From contig NZ_LMHJ01000002.1 of assembly GCF_001427795.1 (NCBI RefSeq), positions 558,001 to 622,000 on the forward strand: a stretch of DNA of 64,000 nucleotides, written 5' to 3'. The position numbers were made by a program, and so were the translations under genes. Below are positions 34,227 to 42,596 of this stretch, piece after piece (the stretch's first letter is position 1; each line of letters opens with the position of its first letter). Origin of the DNA: Nocardioides sp. Root682. Lineage in GTDB: Bacteria; Actinomycetota; Actinomycetes; Propionibacteriales; Nocardioidaceae. The notes beneath the pieces are model-generated. The model saw nothing but the letters and a program-made list of their open reading frames with translations. It made no database searches and was not told the DNA's origin.

Positions 34227-35414
34227 CTAGCGCTTCGCGGCCGGCAGGCCGAGTCCGATGTAGCCGATGATGTCGCGCTGGATCTCGTTGGTGCCGCCAC
34301 CGAACGTCATCACCAGCGAGGAGCGGTGGAACCGCTCGAGCCGCCCGGCCAGGGCGGCGCCGGGGGAGTCGCCCGTCACGCCGGCCTGCGGTCCGACGAC
34401 CTCCATCAGTGCGCGGTAGACCTCGGTCGCGAGCTCGGAGCCGTAGATCTTCGTCGCGGATGCCTCGGCGGGGGAGAGCTGGACTCCGTGGTCAGCGTCG
34501 GCGGCGAGCTTCCAGTTGATCAGGGTGAGGGCCTCGATGCGGGCGTGCGCCCGGCCGAGCGCGATCTGGACCCACTCGGTGTCGAAGACGCGGGATCCGT
34601 CGGGGTTGCGGGTGGCTCGGGCCCAGTCCAGGACGAGCTGCAGCGAGTGCTGGAGCGGTGCGGCCGAGGTGAGGGCCACCCGCTCGTGGTTGAGCTGGTT
34701 GGTCATCAGGGCCCAGCCGCCGCCGCGCTCGCCGACGACGTTCTCTGCGGGAACCCGCACGTCGGAGTAGTACGTGGCGGAGGTGCCGACACCTGCAACG
34801 GTGTGGACCGGCGTGTAGGAGACGCCGTCGGCCTGGGCCGGCACGAGGATCATCGACAGGCCCTTGTGGCGCGACGCGTCCGGCTCGGTGCGGCACGCGA
34901 GCCAGAGCCAGTCGGCGTACTGGATGAGCGAGGTCCACATCTTCTGGCCGTTGATCACCCACTCGTCACCTTCGAGGGTGGCCTTGGTCTGCAGCGAGGC
35001 GAGGTCGGTGCCGGAGCCGGGCTCGGAGTAGCCGATGGAGAAGTGCAGGTCGCCGGCGAGGATCTTCGGGAGGAAGTACTCCTTCTGCTCGTCGCTGCCG
35101 AACCGCATGATCGTGGGCCCGACGGTGTTCAGCGTCAGGTAGGGGATCGGTACGCCGGCAATGGCGGCCACGTCGGTGAAGATGAGCTGCTCGACCATGG
35201 AGCGGGCCTGGCCGCCGTACTCCTTGGGCCAGCCGATGCCGAGCCAGCCGTCACTGCCGATCTGGCGGATGACGTCGCGGTAGACGCCTGCTTCGCCGAA
35301 CTCGCCGGTGGCCGAGGCCAGGCCGGCGCGGATCTCGGGGGTGACCAGCTGTGCGAAGTACTCGCGGAGCTCTTCGCGCAGGGCAATCTGCTGCGGCTCC
35401 AGATCGATGTGCAT
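34227..35414 (-). CDS. fadE26: Acyl-CoA dehydrogenase subunit, FadE26-like
   Basis: 395 residues, close to the 400 of Rv3504. Full acyl-CoA dehydrogenase layout: YSEPGSGTDLASL in the substrate and FAD-binding middle domain, NGQKMWTS, and the C-terminal FGGGTNEIQRDIIGY loop near the flavin. It is the first gene of the fadE26-fadE27-fadD17 operon. TAGGCT (35426-35421 on the minus strand) is six nucleotides before the ATG, a leaderless layout, and the KstR operator covers the -35 zone. Partner of FadE27 in the first dehydrogenation of the sterol side chain, by homology. Confidence 0.9.
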   Translation of the reverse strand: MHIDLEPQQIALREELREYFAQLVTPEIRAGLASATGEFGEAGVYRDVIRQIGSDGWLGIGWPKEYGGQARSMVEQLIFTDVAAIAGVPIPYLTLNTVGPTIMRFGSDEQKEYFLPKILAGDLHFSIGYSEPGSGTDLASLQTKATLEGDEWVINGQKMWTSLIQYADWLWLACRTEPDASRHKGLSMILVPAQADGVSYTPVHTVAGVGTSATYYSDVRVPAENVVGERGGGWALMTNQLNHERVALTSAAPLQHSLQLVLDWARATRNPDGSRVFDTEWVQIALGRAHARIEALTLINWKLAADADHGVQLSPAEASATKIYGSELATEVYRALMEVVGPQAGVTGDSPGAALAGRLERFHRSSLVMTFGGGTNEIQRDIIGYIGLGLPAAKR

Positions 35415-35436
35415 GTTGCTAGCCTAACCCGAAAAC

Positions 35437-35450
35437 TGTAACGTGTTCTA
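35437..35450. promoter_or_regulatory. KstR-type operator between fadE26 and kshA
   Basis: TGTAACGTGTTCTA is a perfect match to TnnAACnnGTTnnA. It ends two bases before the kshA ATG at 35453. It lies 10 bp upstream of the fadE26 -10, so one bound dimer could control both divergent units. Confidence 0.85.
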
Positions 35451-35452
35451 GT

Positions 35453-36592
35453 ATGAGCGACACGCGCCTTCTGGATCAGGGAATCGCACCGCTGCGCTTT
35501 GCGCGCGGCTGGCACTGCCTCGGCCTCGCAACGGACTTCGGCGACGGGAAGCCGCACGCGATCGAAGGCTTCGGCACCAAGCTCGTCGTCTGGCAGGACA
35601 GCCAGGGCGAGCTCAACGTGCTCGACGGCTACTGCCGCCACATGGGCGGCGACCTCACCCAGGGCGAGGTCAAGGGTGACCAGATCGCCTGCCCGTTCCA
35701 CGACTGGCGCTGGGGCGGCGACGGCAAGTGCAAGCAGATCCCCTACGCCCGCCGGGTGCCGCTCCGCGCGCGCACGCAGCGCTACGAGACGGCCGTGCGC
35801 AACGGGCAGCTGCTGATCTGGAACGACCCCGAGGGATCCGCCGCGGACCACGACCTCCTGCCGCCTGAGCTGCCCGACGTGATGACGGAGAAGTACACGC
35901 CGTGGTCCTGGCACGTCCGGCAGATCAACGGATCGCACTGCCGCGAGCTCATCGACAACGTCGCGGACATGGCGCACTTCTACTACGTGCACTTCGCGTT
36001 CCCCACGAGCTTCCGCAACGTCTTCGACGGCAACACCGCCACCCAGTTCATGGAGTCGAAGGGCCGTCCCGACATGTCGGGCGGGTACGGCGACGAGGAC
36101 TCGATGCTCAAGTCGGTGGCGACCTACTACGGGCCGTCGTACATGATCAACTGGCTCGAGGTCGACTACAAGGGCTTCGTCACCGAGGTCATCCTGATCA
36201 ACTGCCACATCCCGACGGGACCGGAGTCCTTCACGCTCCAGTACGGCATCAGCGTCCGCAAGCCCGAGGGCCTCGACGAGAAGACCGTCAACTACATCGC
36301 CGAGAAGTACACCGAGTCCTTCGGCGACGGCTTCCTCCAGGACGTCGCCATCTGGGAGAACAAGGTGGCCGTGCAGAACCCGCTGCTGTGCGAGGAGGAC
36401 GGCCCGGTCTACCAGCTGCGCCGCTGGTACGAGCAGTTCTACGTCGACGTCGCGGACGTGAAGCCCGAGATGGTGGACCGCTTCGAGTTCGAGGTCGACA
36501 CCACCAAGGCCAACGAGTACTGGCACGCCGAGGTCGCCGAGAACCTGGCGAAGATGGCCGCCGAGACGGCCGAGACACCGGCGGACGCGTAG
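35453..36592 (+). CDS. kshA: 3-ketosteroid 9-alpha-hydroxylase, oxygenase subunit KshA
   Basis: 379 residues. The Rieske centre ligands are Cys61-x-His63 and Cys80-xx-His83 (CPFHDWRWGGDGKC), and mononuclear iron ligands His175 and His180 lie in DMAHFYYVH, with a later Asp in FLQDVAIW. The RRWYEQFYVDVADVKPEM tail is typical of KshA. With KshB it hydroxylates C9 of 4-androstene-3,17-dione-type steroids and opens ring B. The start is uncertain: TAGTAT (35449-35454), which could be the -10, overlaps the annotated ATG. Followed by a small Cys protein gene and then kshB. Confidence 0.93.
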   Translation: MSDTRLLDQGIAPLRFARGWHCLGLATDFGDGKPHAIEGFGTKLVVWQDSQGELNVLDGYCRHMGGDLTQGEVKGDQIACPFHDWRWGGDGKCKQIPYARRVPLRARTQRYETAVRNGQLLIWNDPEGSAADHDLLPPELPDVMTEKYTPWSWHVRQINGSHCRELIDNVADMAHFYYVHFAFPTSFRNVFDGNTATQFMESKGRPDMSGGYGDEDSMLKSVATYYGPSYMINWLEVDYKGFVTEVILINCHIPTGPESFTLQYGISVRKPEGLDEKTVNYIAEKYTESFGDGFLQDVAIWENKVAVQNPLLCEEDGPVYQLRRWYEQFYVDVADVKPEMVDRFEFEVDTTKANEYWHAEVAENLAKMAAETAETPADA

Positions 36593-36598
36593 CCCGCC

Positions 36599-36901
36599 AT
36601 GTCCTCCTTCGTCCCGGCACGCGCGGAAACCCTCGAGGACCAGCGGCTCTACACCGAGGCCCGCCTCGTCGACGTCGCCTGCCTCGACTGCCTGGCCACG
36701 GTGCGGGTCAAGAAGAACAGCGATCACCAGACCTCGCTGCAATGGAGCACCGAGGCCCGGGCCAATTGTCAAGAGTTCGCGCGACAGGATCCCGGTACCG
36801 GCAGGCGGGACGTGCACAAGCCCTGCTCCCGGATGATGGCTAGCATCGATGACGCTGTTCGGGCCGGAGATGTCCCGATCGGTGCGCTCGACGGCTACTG
36901 A
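36599..36901 (+). CDS. Small four-Cys protein between kshA and kshB
   Basis: 100 residues. Cys28-xx-Cys31, Cys57 and Cys76, plus His43 and His73, could bind zinc or an iron-sulfur centre. There is no signal peptide or membrane helix. It begins six nucleotides after the kshA stop and ends 47 bp before kshB, so the three are probably co-transcribed. I do not recognise a named family. An accessory role in Ksh assembly or electron transfer is possible but is inferred from position only. Confidence 0.7.
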   Translation: MSSFVPARAETLEDQRLYTEARLVDVACLDCLATVRVKKNSDHQTSLQWSTEARANCQEFARQDPGTGRRDVHKPCSRMMASIDDAVRAGDVPIGALDGY

Positions 36902-36948
36902 GCCGGTCGCGTCAACGCAGCGTCAATCGTGAGTCTGTAGGGAGTTTC

Positions 36949-38043
36949 GTGGACATCGAGTCCTTTGTGCTGGACGTCGTCGGTGTGGTCGAGGAGACCG
37001 CCGACGCGAAGTCGATCAGCTTTGCCGTGCCCGCGGGCGCGGAGGAGAAGTTCGTCTACAAGCCGGGCCAGTTCCTCACCGTGGCCGTGCCGAGCGACCA
37101 GACCGGCATCGCCGCACGGTGCTACTCGCTGTCCAGCAGCCCGCACGACGGCGGGCCGCTCACCGTGACCGTGAAGCGCACTGCCGGGGGATTCGCCTCC
37201 AACTGGATCTGCGACAACCTCTCCGTCGGTGACACGCTGCGCGCGCTGCCGCCGTCCGGCATCTTCACGCCCTCGTCGATCGACAACGACCTGCTGCTGT
37301 TCGGCGGCGGCTCGGGCGTCACCCCGATCATGTCGATCACGCGTACGGCGCTCGCCGAGGGCACCGGCAAGATCGTGGTGTTCTACGCCAACCGCGACGA
37401 GAAGTCGGTCATCTTCGCCGAGGAGTTCGCCCGCCTCGCTGCTGAGAACCCCGAGCGCCTGCAGGTCATCCACTGGCTCGAGTCCGTCCAGGGCCTGCCG
37501 ACGCCCGAGCAGATGAAGGCGTTCTGCTCCGGCTACCTCGATCGCGAAGCATTCGTCTGTGGCCCTGCGCCCTTCATGAAGATGGTCACGACCGTCCTCA
37601 AGGAGCTCGAGGTCCCGCGCTCCCAGCGTCATCAGGAGAAGTTCGTCTCCCTCGGCGGCAACCCCTTCGGTGACATCGAGGAGATGCGCCAGCAGGCCGC
37701 GGCGGAGATCGCCCTGGCTGACGGGAACGACGACGGCGCCGATGACTTCGCCGATGCACCCACGGGTCCCGTGAAGGTCGAGGTCGAGCTGGACGGCGAG
37801 GAGTTCACCTTCGACGACTGGAACCCCCGCACCACGCTGCTCGACTTCCTGGAGAGCAAGGGCGTCAAGGCGCCGTACTCCTGTCGCGAGGGGGAGTGCT
37901 CGGCCTGCGCGATCCGGTTGCTCGCCGGCGACGTGCGGATGCTCCACAACGACGTGCTCGACAAGGACGACCTCGACGACGGCATCCGTCTCGGATGCCA
38001 GTCGGTTCCGGTCACGGACACCGTCAAGGTCACCTACAGCTGA
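36949..38043 (+). CDS. kshB: 3-ketosteroid 9-alpha-hydroxylase, reductase subunit KshB
   Basis: 364 residues from a GTG with GGGAG five nucleotides upstream. An FAD domain (RCYSLSSSPHD), an NAD domain (LLFGGGSGVTPIMSI, then FVCGPAPFMKMV) and a C-terminal plant-type [2Fe-2S] domain (CREGECSAC and a later GCQSVPV) give the FNR-like order of KshB and related reductases. It passes electrons from NADH via FAD and the cluster to the Rieske centre of KshA. The adjacent kshA makes the assignment strong. In many actinobacteria kshA and kshB are not adjacent. Confidence 0.92.
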   Translation: MDIESFVLDVVGVVEETADAKSISFAVPAGAEEKFVYKPGQFLTVAVPSDQTGIAARCYSLSSSPHDGGPLTVTVKRTAGGFASNWICDNLSVGDTLRALPPSGIFTPSSIDNDLLLFGGGSGVTPIMSITRTALAEGTGKIVVFYANRDEKSVIFAEEFARLAAENPERLQVIHWLESVQGLPTPEQMKAFCSGYLDREAFVCGPAPFMKMVTTVLKELEVPRSQRHQEKFVSLGGNPFGDIEEMRQQAAAEIALADGNDDGADDFADAPTGPVKVEVELDGEEFTFDDWNPRTTLLDFLESKGVKAPYSCREGECSACAIRLLAGDVRMLHNDVLDKDDLDDGIRLGCQSVPVTDTVKVTYS

Positions 38044-38080
38044 GCCCCGCGTTGATGCAGTGTGATACAGGCTGCGGTGC

Positions 38081-38277
38081 TAACCTTGTCGGTGTTGAAG
38101 GGGAGCGGTAAAACGTCCCTCCCGCAGACCGGCAGCACACACGATGGCGCTGTCGGGTACACGGTTCACTGTTGTAGCTCCATCTGGTCTTCCACGAGGT
38201 AGCGGTGCAGTTGGTTTCAGCCCGCGCCGGCACCATGCCGAAGCGGCCTCGTAGGAAAAGACACAAGGAGCAAGAAA
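38081..38277 (+). promoter_or_regulatory. cspA leader: putative -10 and long 5' untranslated region
   Basis: TAACCT at 38081-38086 is a plausible -10 hexamer, which would give a leader of about 185 nucleotides before the cspA ATG, with AAGGAG at 38265-38270 as the ribosome site. Long structured leaders are common for cold-shock mRNAs. I could not fold it here and see no strong -35. Apart from this, the 234-bp gap holds no gene that I can support. Confidence 0.35.
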
Positions 38278-38481
38278 ATGGCAGTTGGCACCGTGAAGTG
38301 GTTCAACGACACCAAGGGCTTCGGCTTCATCGCGCAGGACGGTGGCGACGGCGACGTCTTCGTGCACCACTCCGGCATCTCGGGCAACGGCTTCAAGTCG
38401 CTCGCCGAGGAGCAGCGTGTGGAGTTCGACGTCACCCGCGGCCCCAAGGGCCTGCAGGCGGAGAACGTTCGCGCCATCTGA
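38278..38481 (+). CDS. cspA: Cold-shock protein (CspA family)
   Basis: 67 residues, a single cold-shock domain. It has RNP1 KGFGFIAQ and RNP2 VFVHHSGI motifs, and starts [14 protein letters not shown], the standard family opening. It binds single-stranded RNA and DNA and acts as an RNA chaperone. The start is fixed by an AAGGAG ribosome site. A strong hairpin follows the stop. It is not related to the neighbouring sterol genes in function; it is probably a separate, highly expressed unit. Confidence 0.96.
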   Translation: MAVGTVKWFNDTKGFGFIAQDGGDGDVFVHHSGISGNGFKSLAEEQRVEFDVTRGPKGLQAENVRAI

Positions 38482-38488
38482 TTCATCT

Positions 38489-38540
38489 CGACAGCCCCGT
38501 GGGCCGGTTTCGCACCGGACCGCGGGGCTGTCGGTCATTT
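38489..38540 (+). terminator. Rho-independent-like terminator after cspA
   Basis: Perfect 11-bp stem CGACAGCCCCG (38489-38499) with CGGGGCTGTCG (38523-38533). The loop contains a second small hairpin (CCGGT and ACCGG). It starts eight bases after the cspA stop. The trailing run of T is short (cattt), as is common in actinobacteria. Confidence 0.75.
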
Positions 38541-38556
38541 CTGGCACGGTGGACCC

Positions 38557-39165
38557 ATGACAGCCCTGCCCGGCCCGGACGGGCTCCCACGTTGTGCCTG
38601 GGCCGTGTCGGCCCCGGAGTTCCCGGCCTACCACGACACCGAGTGGGGCTTCCCGGTCGTCGACGACCAACGCCTGTTCGAGAAGGTCTGCCTCGAGGGC
38701 TTCCAGTCCGGCCTGAGCTGGCGCACGATCCTGGTGAAGCGCCCCGCGTTCCGCGCAGCCTTCGCCGGTTTCGACCTCGCGGCGGTCGCCGCATTCGACG
38801 ACAGCGACGTCGCCCGACTGTTGGGCGACGCCGGCATCGTCCGGCATCGCGGGAAGATCGAGGCGACGATCAACAACGCCGGTCGTGCCCTCGAGCTGGT
38901 CGAGGAGCGCGGGTCGCTGGCGTCGTACTTCTGGGGGTGGGAGCCGACGCTCGCGGAGCTGGGGGAGCCCCAGACCCTCACCACGTCCCCGGCAGCGATC
39001 GCGATGTCGAAGGACCTCAAGAAGCGCGGCTGGCGCTTCGTCGGCCCGACGACGGCCTTCGCCTTCATGCAGGCGATGGGCCTGGTGAACGACCACGTCG
39101 TCGGTTGCGTGACCCGCGACGAGGTGATCGCAGCCCGGAAGGCCTTCGTGCTGCCGGTCAGCTGA
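38557..39165 (+). CDS. tag: DNA-3-methyladenine glycosylase I
   Basis: 202 residues. The TagI signature is present: RCAW near residue 13, YHDTEWG with the zinc-ligand His, FEKVCLEGFQSGLSWRTIL, and a helix-hairpin-helix-like core ending FAFMQAMGLVNDHVVGCV. It removes 3-methyladenine from alkylated DNA in base-excision repair. ATG start at 38557 with CACGGT six nucleotides upstream and no ribosome site, so possibly leaderless. Its stop overlaps the convergent homocysteine methyltransferase-like gene by 8 bp. Confidence 0.93.
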   Translation: MTALPGPDGLPRCAWAVSAPEFPAYHDTEWGFPVVDDQRLFEKVCLEGFQSGLSWRTILVKRPAFRAAFAGFDLAAVAAFDDSDVARLLGDAGIVRHRGKIEATINNAGRALELVEERGSLASYFWGWEPTLAELGEPQTLTTSPAAIAMSKDLKKRGWRFVGPTTAFAFMQAMGLVNDHVVGCVTRDEVIAARKAFVLPVS

Positions 39166-40084
39166 GAGCGGCGGCGATCAGGTCGAGGTGCCGGGCGCTG
39201 GTTCCGCAGCACCCACCCCAGATGTCGATCTGCGGGTAGCGCTGGGCGAGCTCGCCCGTGGTCGTGGCCAGCTCCTCCGCGTCGCCCTCCTCCAGGTGCC
39301 CGAGCTGGCAGAGTGCGATCTTCTCCATCTTCGACGCGTTGGGTCGCAGCGACCGGAGCCGATCGGTCCAGGCTCCGGGCGTCAGCGCCGGTCCGAATTC
39401 GATCGGATGCGAGCAGTTGATGCCGAAGAACTCGACCGACGAGTCCGTGGCGGCGTCGACGGTCTCGATCGCGGCAGCGAGGGTCGAACCGGAGTGCACC
39501 CGGGCATCGGTGGTCGGCGTGAACGAGACGGCCACCGGCACGTCGACGGCGCGGGCCGCGCGGGCCACCCCGATCGCCTCCTCCTCGTCGTTGAACGTGA
39601 ACGCCCAGGCGAGGTCGACACCCGCCTCCTTGAGGGTCGCGAGCTGGACGGAGTGGTAGTCCTCGGCTTCGTCGCGCGTCATCACCACGTTGCGCTCGTA
39701 GGCATCGCCGCGCGGGCCGACGAATCCCTGGACCAGGATCGAGTCGATGTCGTCGGCGTACTCCGCCGCGAGCTCGCGCAGGAACGCGATCGACGCCAGG
39801 TTGGCCTCCCTGAGGCCGTCGGCCGAGTAGCCGATCAGGGTGCCCCAGTCCGGGCTGGCGCGGTAGTCGAGCCCGCCCATCAGTGCTGACATCCCGTGTC
39901 GCGCCGCAGCGTCGAGGTACCCGCGATACATGGTGCGCAGGTCAGCCATGGCCGCCGGGTTGTCGAGCAGCGGATACATTGCGAACTCCGGCAGCTCATG
40001 GCCCCAGCGGTACATGATCTCGGTCTCGATGCCGCCCTCGGTCAGGTAGCGCCGGCCGGGGACCTGGGCGGGGAAGTTCGACAT
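39158..40084 (-). CDS. Homocysteine S-methyltransferase family protein
   Basis: 308 residues from ATG at 40084. TIM barrel of the homocysteine/betaine methyltransferase family: TEGGIETEIMYRWG at the N-terminus and the zinc-ligand Cys in GINCSHP (Cys224) and GGCCGTS (Cys292, Cys293). It would transfer a methyl group from a donor such as S-methylmethionine or betaine to homocysteine to form methionine. The donor cannot be told from sequence. A longer N-terminal frame exists but overlaps the divergent gene, so the internal ATG is preferred. The gene starts 41 bp from the divergent flavoprotein gene. Confidence 0.82.
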   Translation of the reverse strand: MSNFPAQVPGRRYLTEGGIETEIMYRWGHELPEFAMYPLLDNPAAMADLRTMYRGYLDAAARHGMSALMGGLDYRASPDWGTLIGYSADGLREANLASIAFLRELAAEYADDIDSILVQGFVGPRGDAYERNVVMTRDEAEDYHSVQLATLKEAGVDLAWAFTFNDEEEAIGVARAARAVDVPVAVSFTPTTDARVHSGSTLAAAIETVDAATDSSVEFFGINCSHPIEFGPALTPGAWTDRLRSLRPNASKMEKIALCQLGHLEEGDAEELATTTGELAQRYPQIDIWGGCCGTSARHLDLIAAALS

Positions 40085-40124
40085 GTTCGGAAACGTAGAC
40101 CCGACGGAAGGCAGCTGGGGCGGA

Positions 40125-41093
40125 ATGATCGACTTCTTGACCCGGATCGGTGTGGCGCGGCCGGTCGTCCAGGCGGGGATGGGTGGCGGCATCGCCGGTC
40201 CGGACCTCGCCGCCGCGGTCTCCGACGCAGGCGGGCTCGGCACGTTGGGCATGACGGGTCCGCGGGCCCTGAGCGCGCACCTTGCCGAGGTGCGACGTCG
40301 TACGGACAGACCCGTCGCGATCAACCTCCTGCTGCCCTTCGTCCGCCGGGGCCACGCAGCTCCGGCCGCTGAGGCTGATGTCGTGGTGACCTTCTGGGGA
40401 CGGCCGACGAGGTTCTCGGACAAGCCCTGGATCCACCAGGCCGGTTCGGTCGGCGAGGCGCGAGCCGCGCGTGAGTCCGGGGCTGACGCCGTCATCGTCC
40501 AGGGCGTCGAGGCCGGCGGCCACGTCCGCGGTACGACGCGCGCTCTCGAGCTCCTCGACCAGGTCCGCGCTGCGTTGCCGGCCGGCTTCCCGCTCCTGCT
40601 CGCGGGTGGGATCGCGGATGCCGCTGACGTGGCTGACGCCCTGGGCGCCGGCGCGGTCGCGGCCGTGTGTGGAACCCGCTTCCTGATGTCCGCGGAGAGC
40701 GGCGCATCGCCTGGTTACAAGCAGCGACTGGTCGAGGGCTCGGACACGAGGCTGACCGAGCTGTTCGGTGTCGGTTGGCCCGGCACCCACCGGGTCCTGC
40801 CGAACGCCGCCACCGAACGCTGGCTGCGCAAGGATCCGCGCGGTCCGCGAAGTGTTCGAGTCGCCAACCGTGTGACCCGTCCGATGATGGCCCGGGGACC
40901 GGACGCCCTGCAGGCCTGGGCCGTCACGCACCAGTCCGTCCGACTGCCCTTCTACATCCCGGCTCCACCGGCTCACGACCTTCCCGACCGTGTGCTCGAG
41001 ACGTCACCGCTCTACGCCGGCGAGACCGTCGAGCGGATCCACGACCTTCCGGCCGCCGCGTCGATCGTCCACGCGCTGGCCGGCGGCGACTAG
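40125..41093 (+). CDS. Nitronate monooxygenase-like flavoprotein
   Basis: 322 residues from ATG at 40125. FMN TIM barrel: ARPVVQAGMGGGIAGPDLAAAVSDAGGLGTLG at the N-terminus, VIVQGVEAGGHVRGT with the conserved His, and LLLAGGIADAADVADALGAGA for phosphate binding. It resembles the flavoprotein in the fadD19 operon in family only, not closely. It may oxidise nitronates or act on an unsaturated acyl substrate. It is divergent from the methyltransferase-like gene and convergent with the alpha/beta hydrolase gene, 4 bp away. Confidence 0.82.
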   Translation: MIDFLTRIGVARPVVQAGMGGGIAGPDLAAAVSDAGGLGTLGMTGPRALSAHLAEVRRRTDRPVAINLLLPFVRRGHAAPAAEADVVVTFWGRPTRFSDKPWIHQAGSVGEARAARESGADAVIVQGVEAGGHVRGTTRALELLDQVRAALPAGFPLLLAGGIADAADVADALGAGAVAAVCGTRFLMSAESGASPGYKQRLVEGSDTRLTELFGVGWPGTHRVLPNAATERWLRKDPRGPRSVRVANRVTRPMMARGPDALQAWAVTHQSVRLPFYIPAPPAHDLPDRVLETSPLYAGETVERIHDLPAAASIVHALAGGD

Positions 41094-41097
41094 CTCG

Positions 41098-41946
41098 TCA
41101 CGCCGCCGACGGGGCGAAGTCGCGGATCAGTTGGGCCACCTCGACCGGTCGCTCGACCTGCACGGAATGGCCAACGCCGCCGAGTACGACGACCTGGGCG
41201 CCGACGGCCTCGTACAGCGCCCTGGACGCCTCGGGTGGATAGAAGCTGTCCTGCTCGCCGAGAATGACCAACGCCGGCAGGCCGAGCACCTGGAGCCGTT
41301 TGTCGAGGCCGTTCGCGGCGAGCTGTGCCCGACGGTCGTGGATGACGATCCGCGGGATGCGGTGGTCCGCGCCGCGCAGGTCGATGTAGGCCTGCTGCGG
41401 GTCCGCGAACGCGGCCTGGTGGTCGAAGCCTGGGGCGAAGCCGAGGGCCAGGCCGCCGCGCAGCAGGGCGTCGGGTGCGAACCGATGGAGTCGCGCCAGG
41501 TACGGGAGTGCGAGGAGGGCCCCGACCCGGGGCATGGTCGCCACACCCGGTGCATAGCTCGGGCCCTGTCCGAGTACGACGATCCGGGTGACCAGACCGG
41601 TACTGGCGGCCAGATCGGTGGTGGCGTCGTTGCCCCAGGAGTGACCGATCAACGTGACGTCGTCCTGTGCGGTGACGCCGAGCGCGTCGAGCAGTGCCGC
41701 GATCATCCGCGCCTGGTCGGCGGGCTGCAGGCCACTTCCGCCCCTGGTGGAGCCATGGCCACGCAGGTCCATCCGGATGACCCGGAACGTGTCGGCGAGC
41801 AGCGCCGTGATGGCGTCGTACCAGCGCAGCGAACACGTCATGCCGTGCACCATCACCAGGATCGGTGCGCCCTCCGGACCGTCGACCTGGACATGGACGT
41901 CGGTGTCATCGACCCGCAGGACCGTCACCAGCCACGCTCGCGCCAC
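41098..41946 (-). CDS. Alpha/beta hydrolase
   Basis: 282 residues. The nucleophile elbow GHSWGN has Ser103, the acid Asp lies in LGEQDSFYPP and the His in GVGHSVQVERP. The oxyanion segment VHGMTCS precedes helix A. It is probably an esterase, lactonase or C-C hydrolase; the substrate is unknown. It is the last gene of a minus-strand trio: its start lies 22 bp inside the end of the MBL-fold gene, which itself overlaps the maleylpyruvate isomerase family gene, so the three are translated together. Confidence 0.83.
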   Translation of the reverse strand: MARAWLVTVLRVDDTDVHVQVDGPEGAPILVMVHGMTCSLRWYDAITALLADTFRVIRMDLRGHGSTRGGSGLQPADQARMIAALLDALGVTAQDDVTLIGHSWGNDATTDLAASTGLVTRIVVLGQGPSYAPGVATMPRVGALLALPYLARLHRFAPDALLRGGLALGFAPGFDHQAAFADPQQAYIDLRGADHRIPRIVIHDRRAQLAANGLDKRLQVLGLPALVILGEQDSFYPPEASRALYEAVGAQVVVLGGVGHSVQVERPVEVAQLIRDFAPSAA

Positions 41947-42596
41947 TCCGCGACGTGCGGGCGTTGCTCGCCCAGTGTGGAGTCGGAGCCGTGGCCGGGG
42001 TAGAACCAGGTGTCGTCGGGCAGCGTGCCGAACAGCTTGGTGTCGACGTCCTCGATGAGCGAGCGGAAGGCGTCGGCGTCACCGAACGTGCCGCCCACGC
42101 CACCGGGGAAGAGTGAGTCGCCGGTGAACAGATGGGGGTGACCCTCGGGGTCGCGGTAGAGCAGGCAGATCGAGCCGGGCGTGTGCCCGGTGATCCGGAT
42201 GACCTCGAGCGCACAGTCGCCGACCGCGACCGTGTCCCCGTCGGTCACCCTGCGGGCCACGGGAACGCCGGTCTGCTCGGTGATCGCGTCCGCGTCGGGC
42301 TCGCCGGCGACAACGTCCGCCCCCGTCGCCTCGACGACGGCACCGAGTGCCCGGTGGTGGTCCCAGTGCTGGTGGGTGGTGATCACGGTGGTGAGGCCGG
42401 CGTCGCCGATCAGTGCGAGCAGTGTGTCCGGCGCGTCAGCGGCATCGATGAGGACCTGGTCGCCGGTGCTGCGACAGGTCAGCAGGTAGGCGTTGTTGGC
42501 CATCTTCTCGTCGACGGCGACCTTGGTGATGGTCAACGCGGGCAGGTCGCGGACTCCGGCGTCGCCGCCGACGGTCACGTCTCCGGTGTAGGTCAT
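41925..42596 (-). CDS. MBL-fold hydrolase, glyoxalase II-like (Rv1637c-type)
   Basis: 223 residues from ATG at 42596, overlapping the previous stop as ATGA. The motif THQHWDHH (His75, His77, Asp79, His80), the second His in GHTPGS, Asp in FTGDSLFPG and His in YPGHG are those of glyoxalase II-type thioesterases. An MBL-fold gene next to uvrA also occurs in M. tuberculosis (Rv1637c and Rv1638). Being coupled to a mycothiol-dependent enzyme family, it may split a mycothiol thioester; this is inferred. Confidence 0.82.
   Translation of the reverse strand: MTYTGDVTVGGDAGVRDLPALTITKVAVDEKMANNAYLLTCRSTGDQVLIDAADAPDTLLALIGDAGLTTVITTHQHWDHHRALGAVVEATGADVVAGEPDADAITEQTGVPVARRVTDGDTVAVGDCALEVIRITGHTPGSICLLYRDPEGHPHLFTGDSLFPGGVGGTFGDADAFRSLIEDVDTKLFGTLPDDTWFYPGHGSDSTLGEQRPHVAEWRERGW

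Noticed and set aside
36902..36948. GCGTCAA repeated upstream of kshB as a possible operator
   Set aside because: Two 7-base matches in a short gap are weak evidence, the site does not resemble the KstR motif, and kshB can be read through from kshA.
38235..38300. A short basic frame ([11 protein letters not shown]) in the cspA leader
   Set aside because: It overlaps cspA out of frame, spans the cspA ribosome site, and has no good ribosome site of its own. It is possible as a leader peptide but not supported.
39158..40495. Longer homocysteine methyltransferase starting at 40495
   Set aside because: The added 137 residues are antisense to the divergent flavoprotein gene and lack family similarity; ATG at 40084 opens at the barrel.
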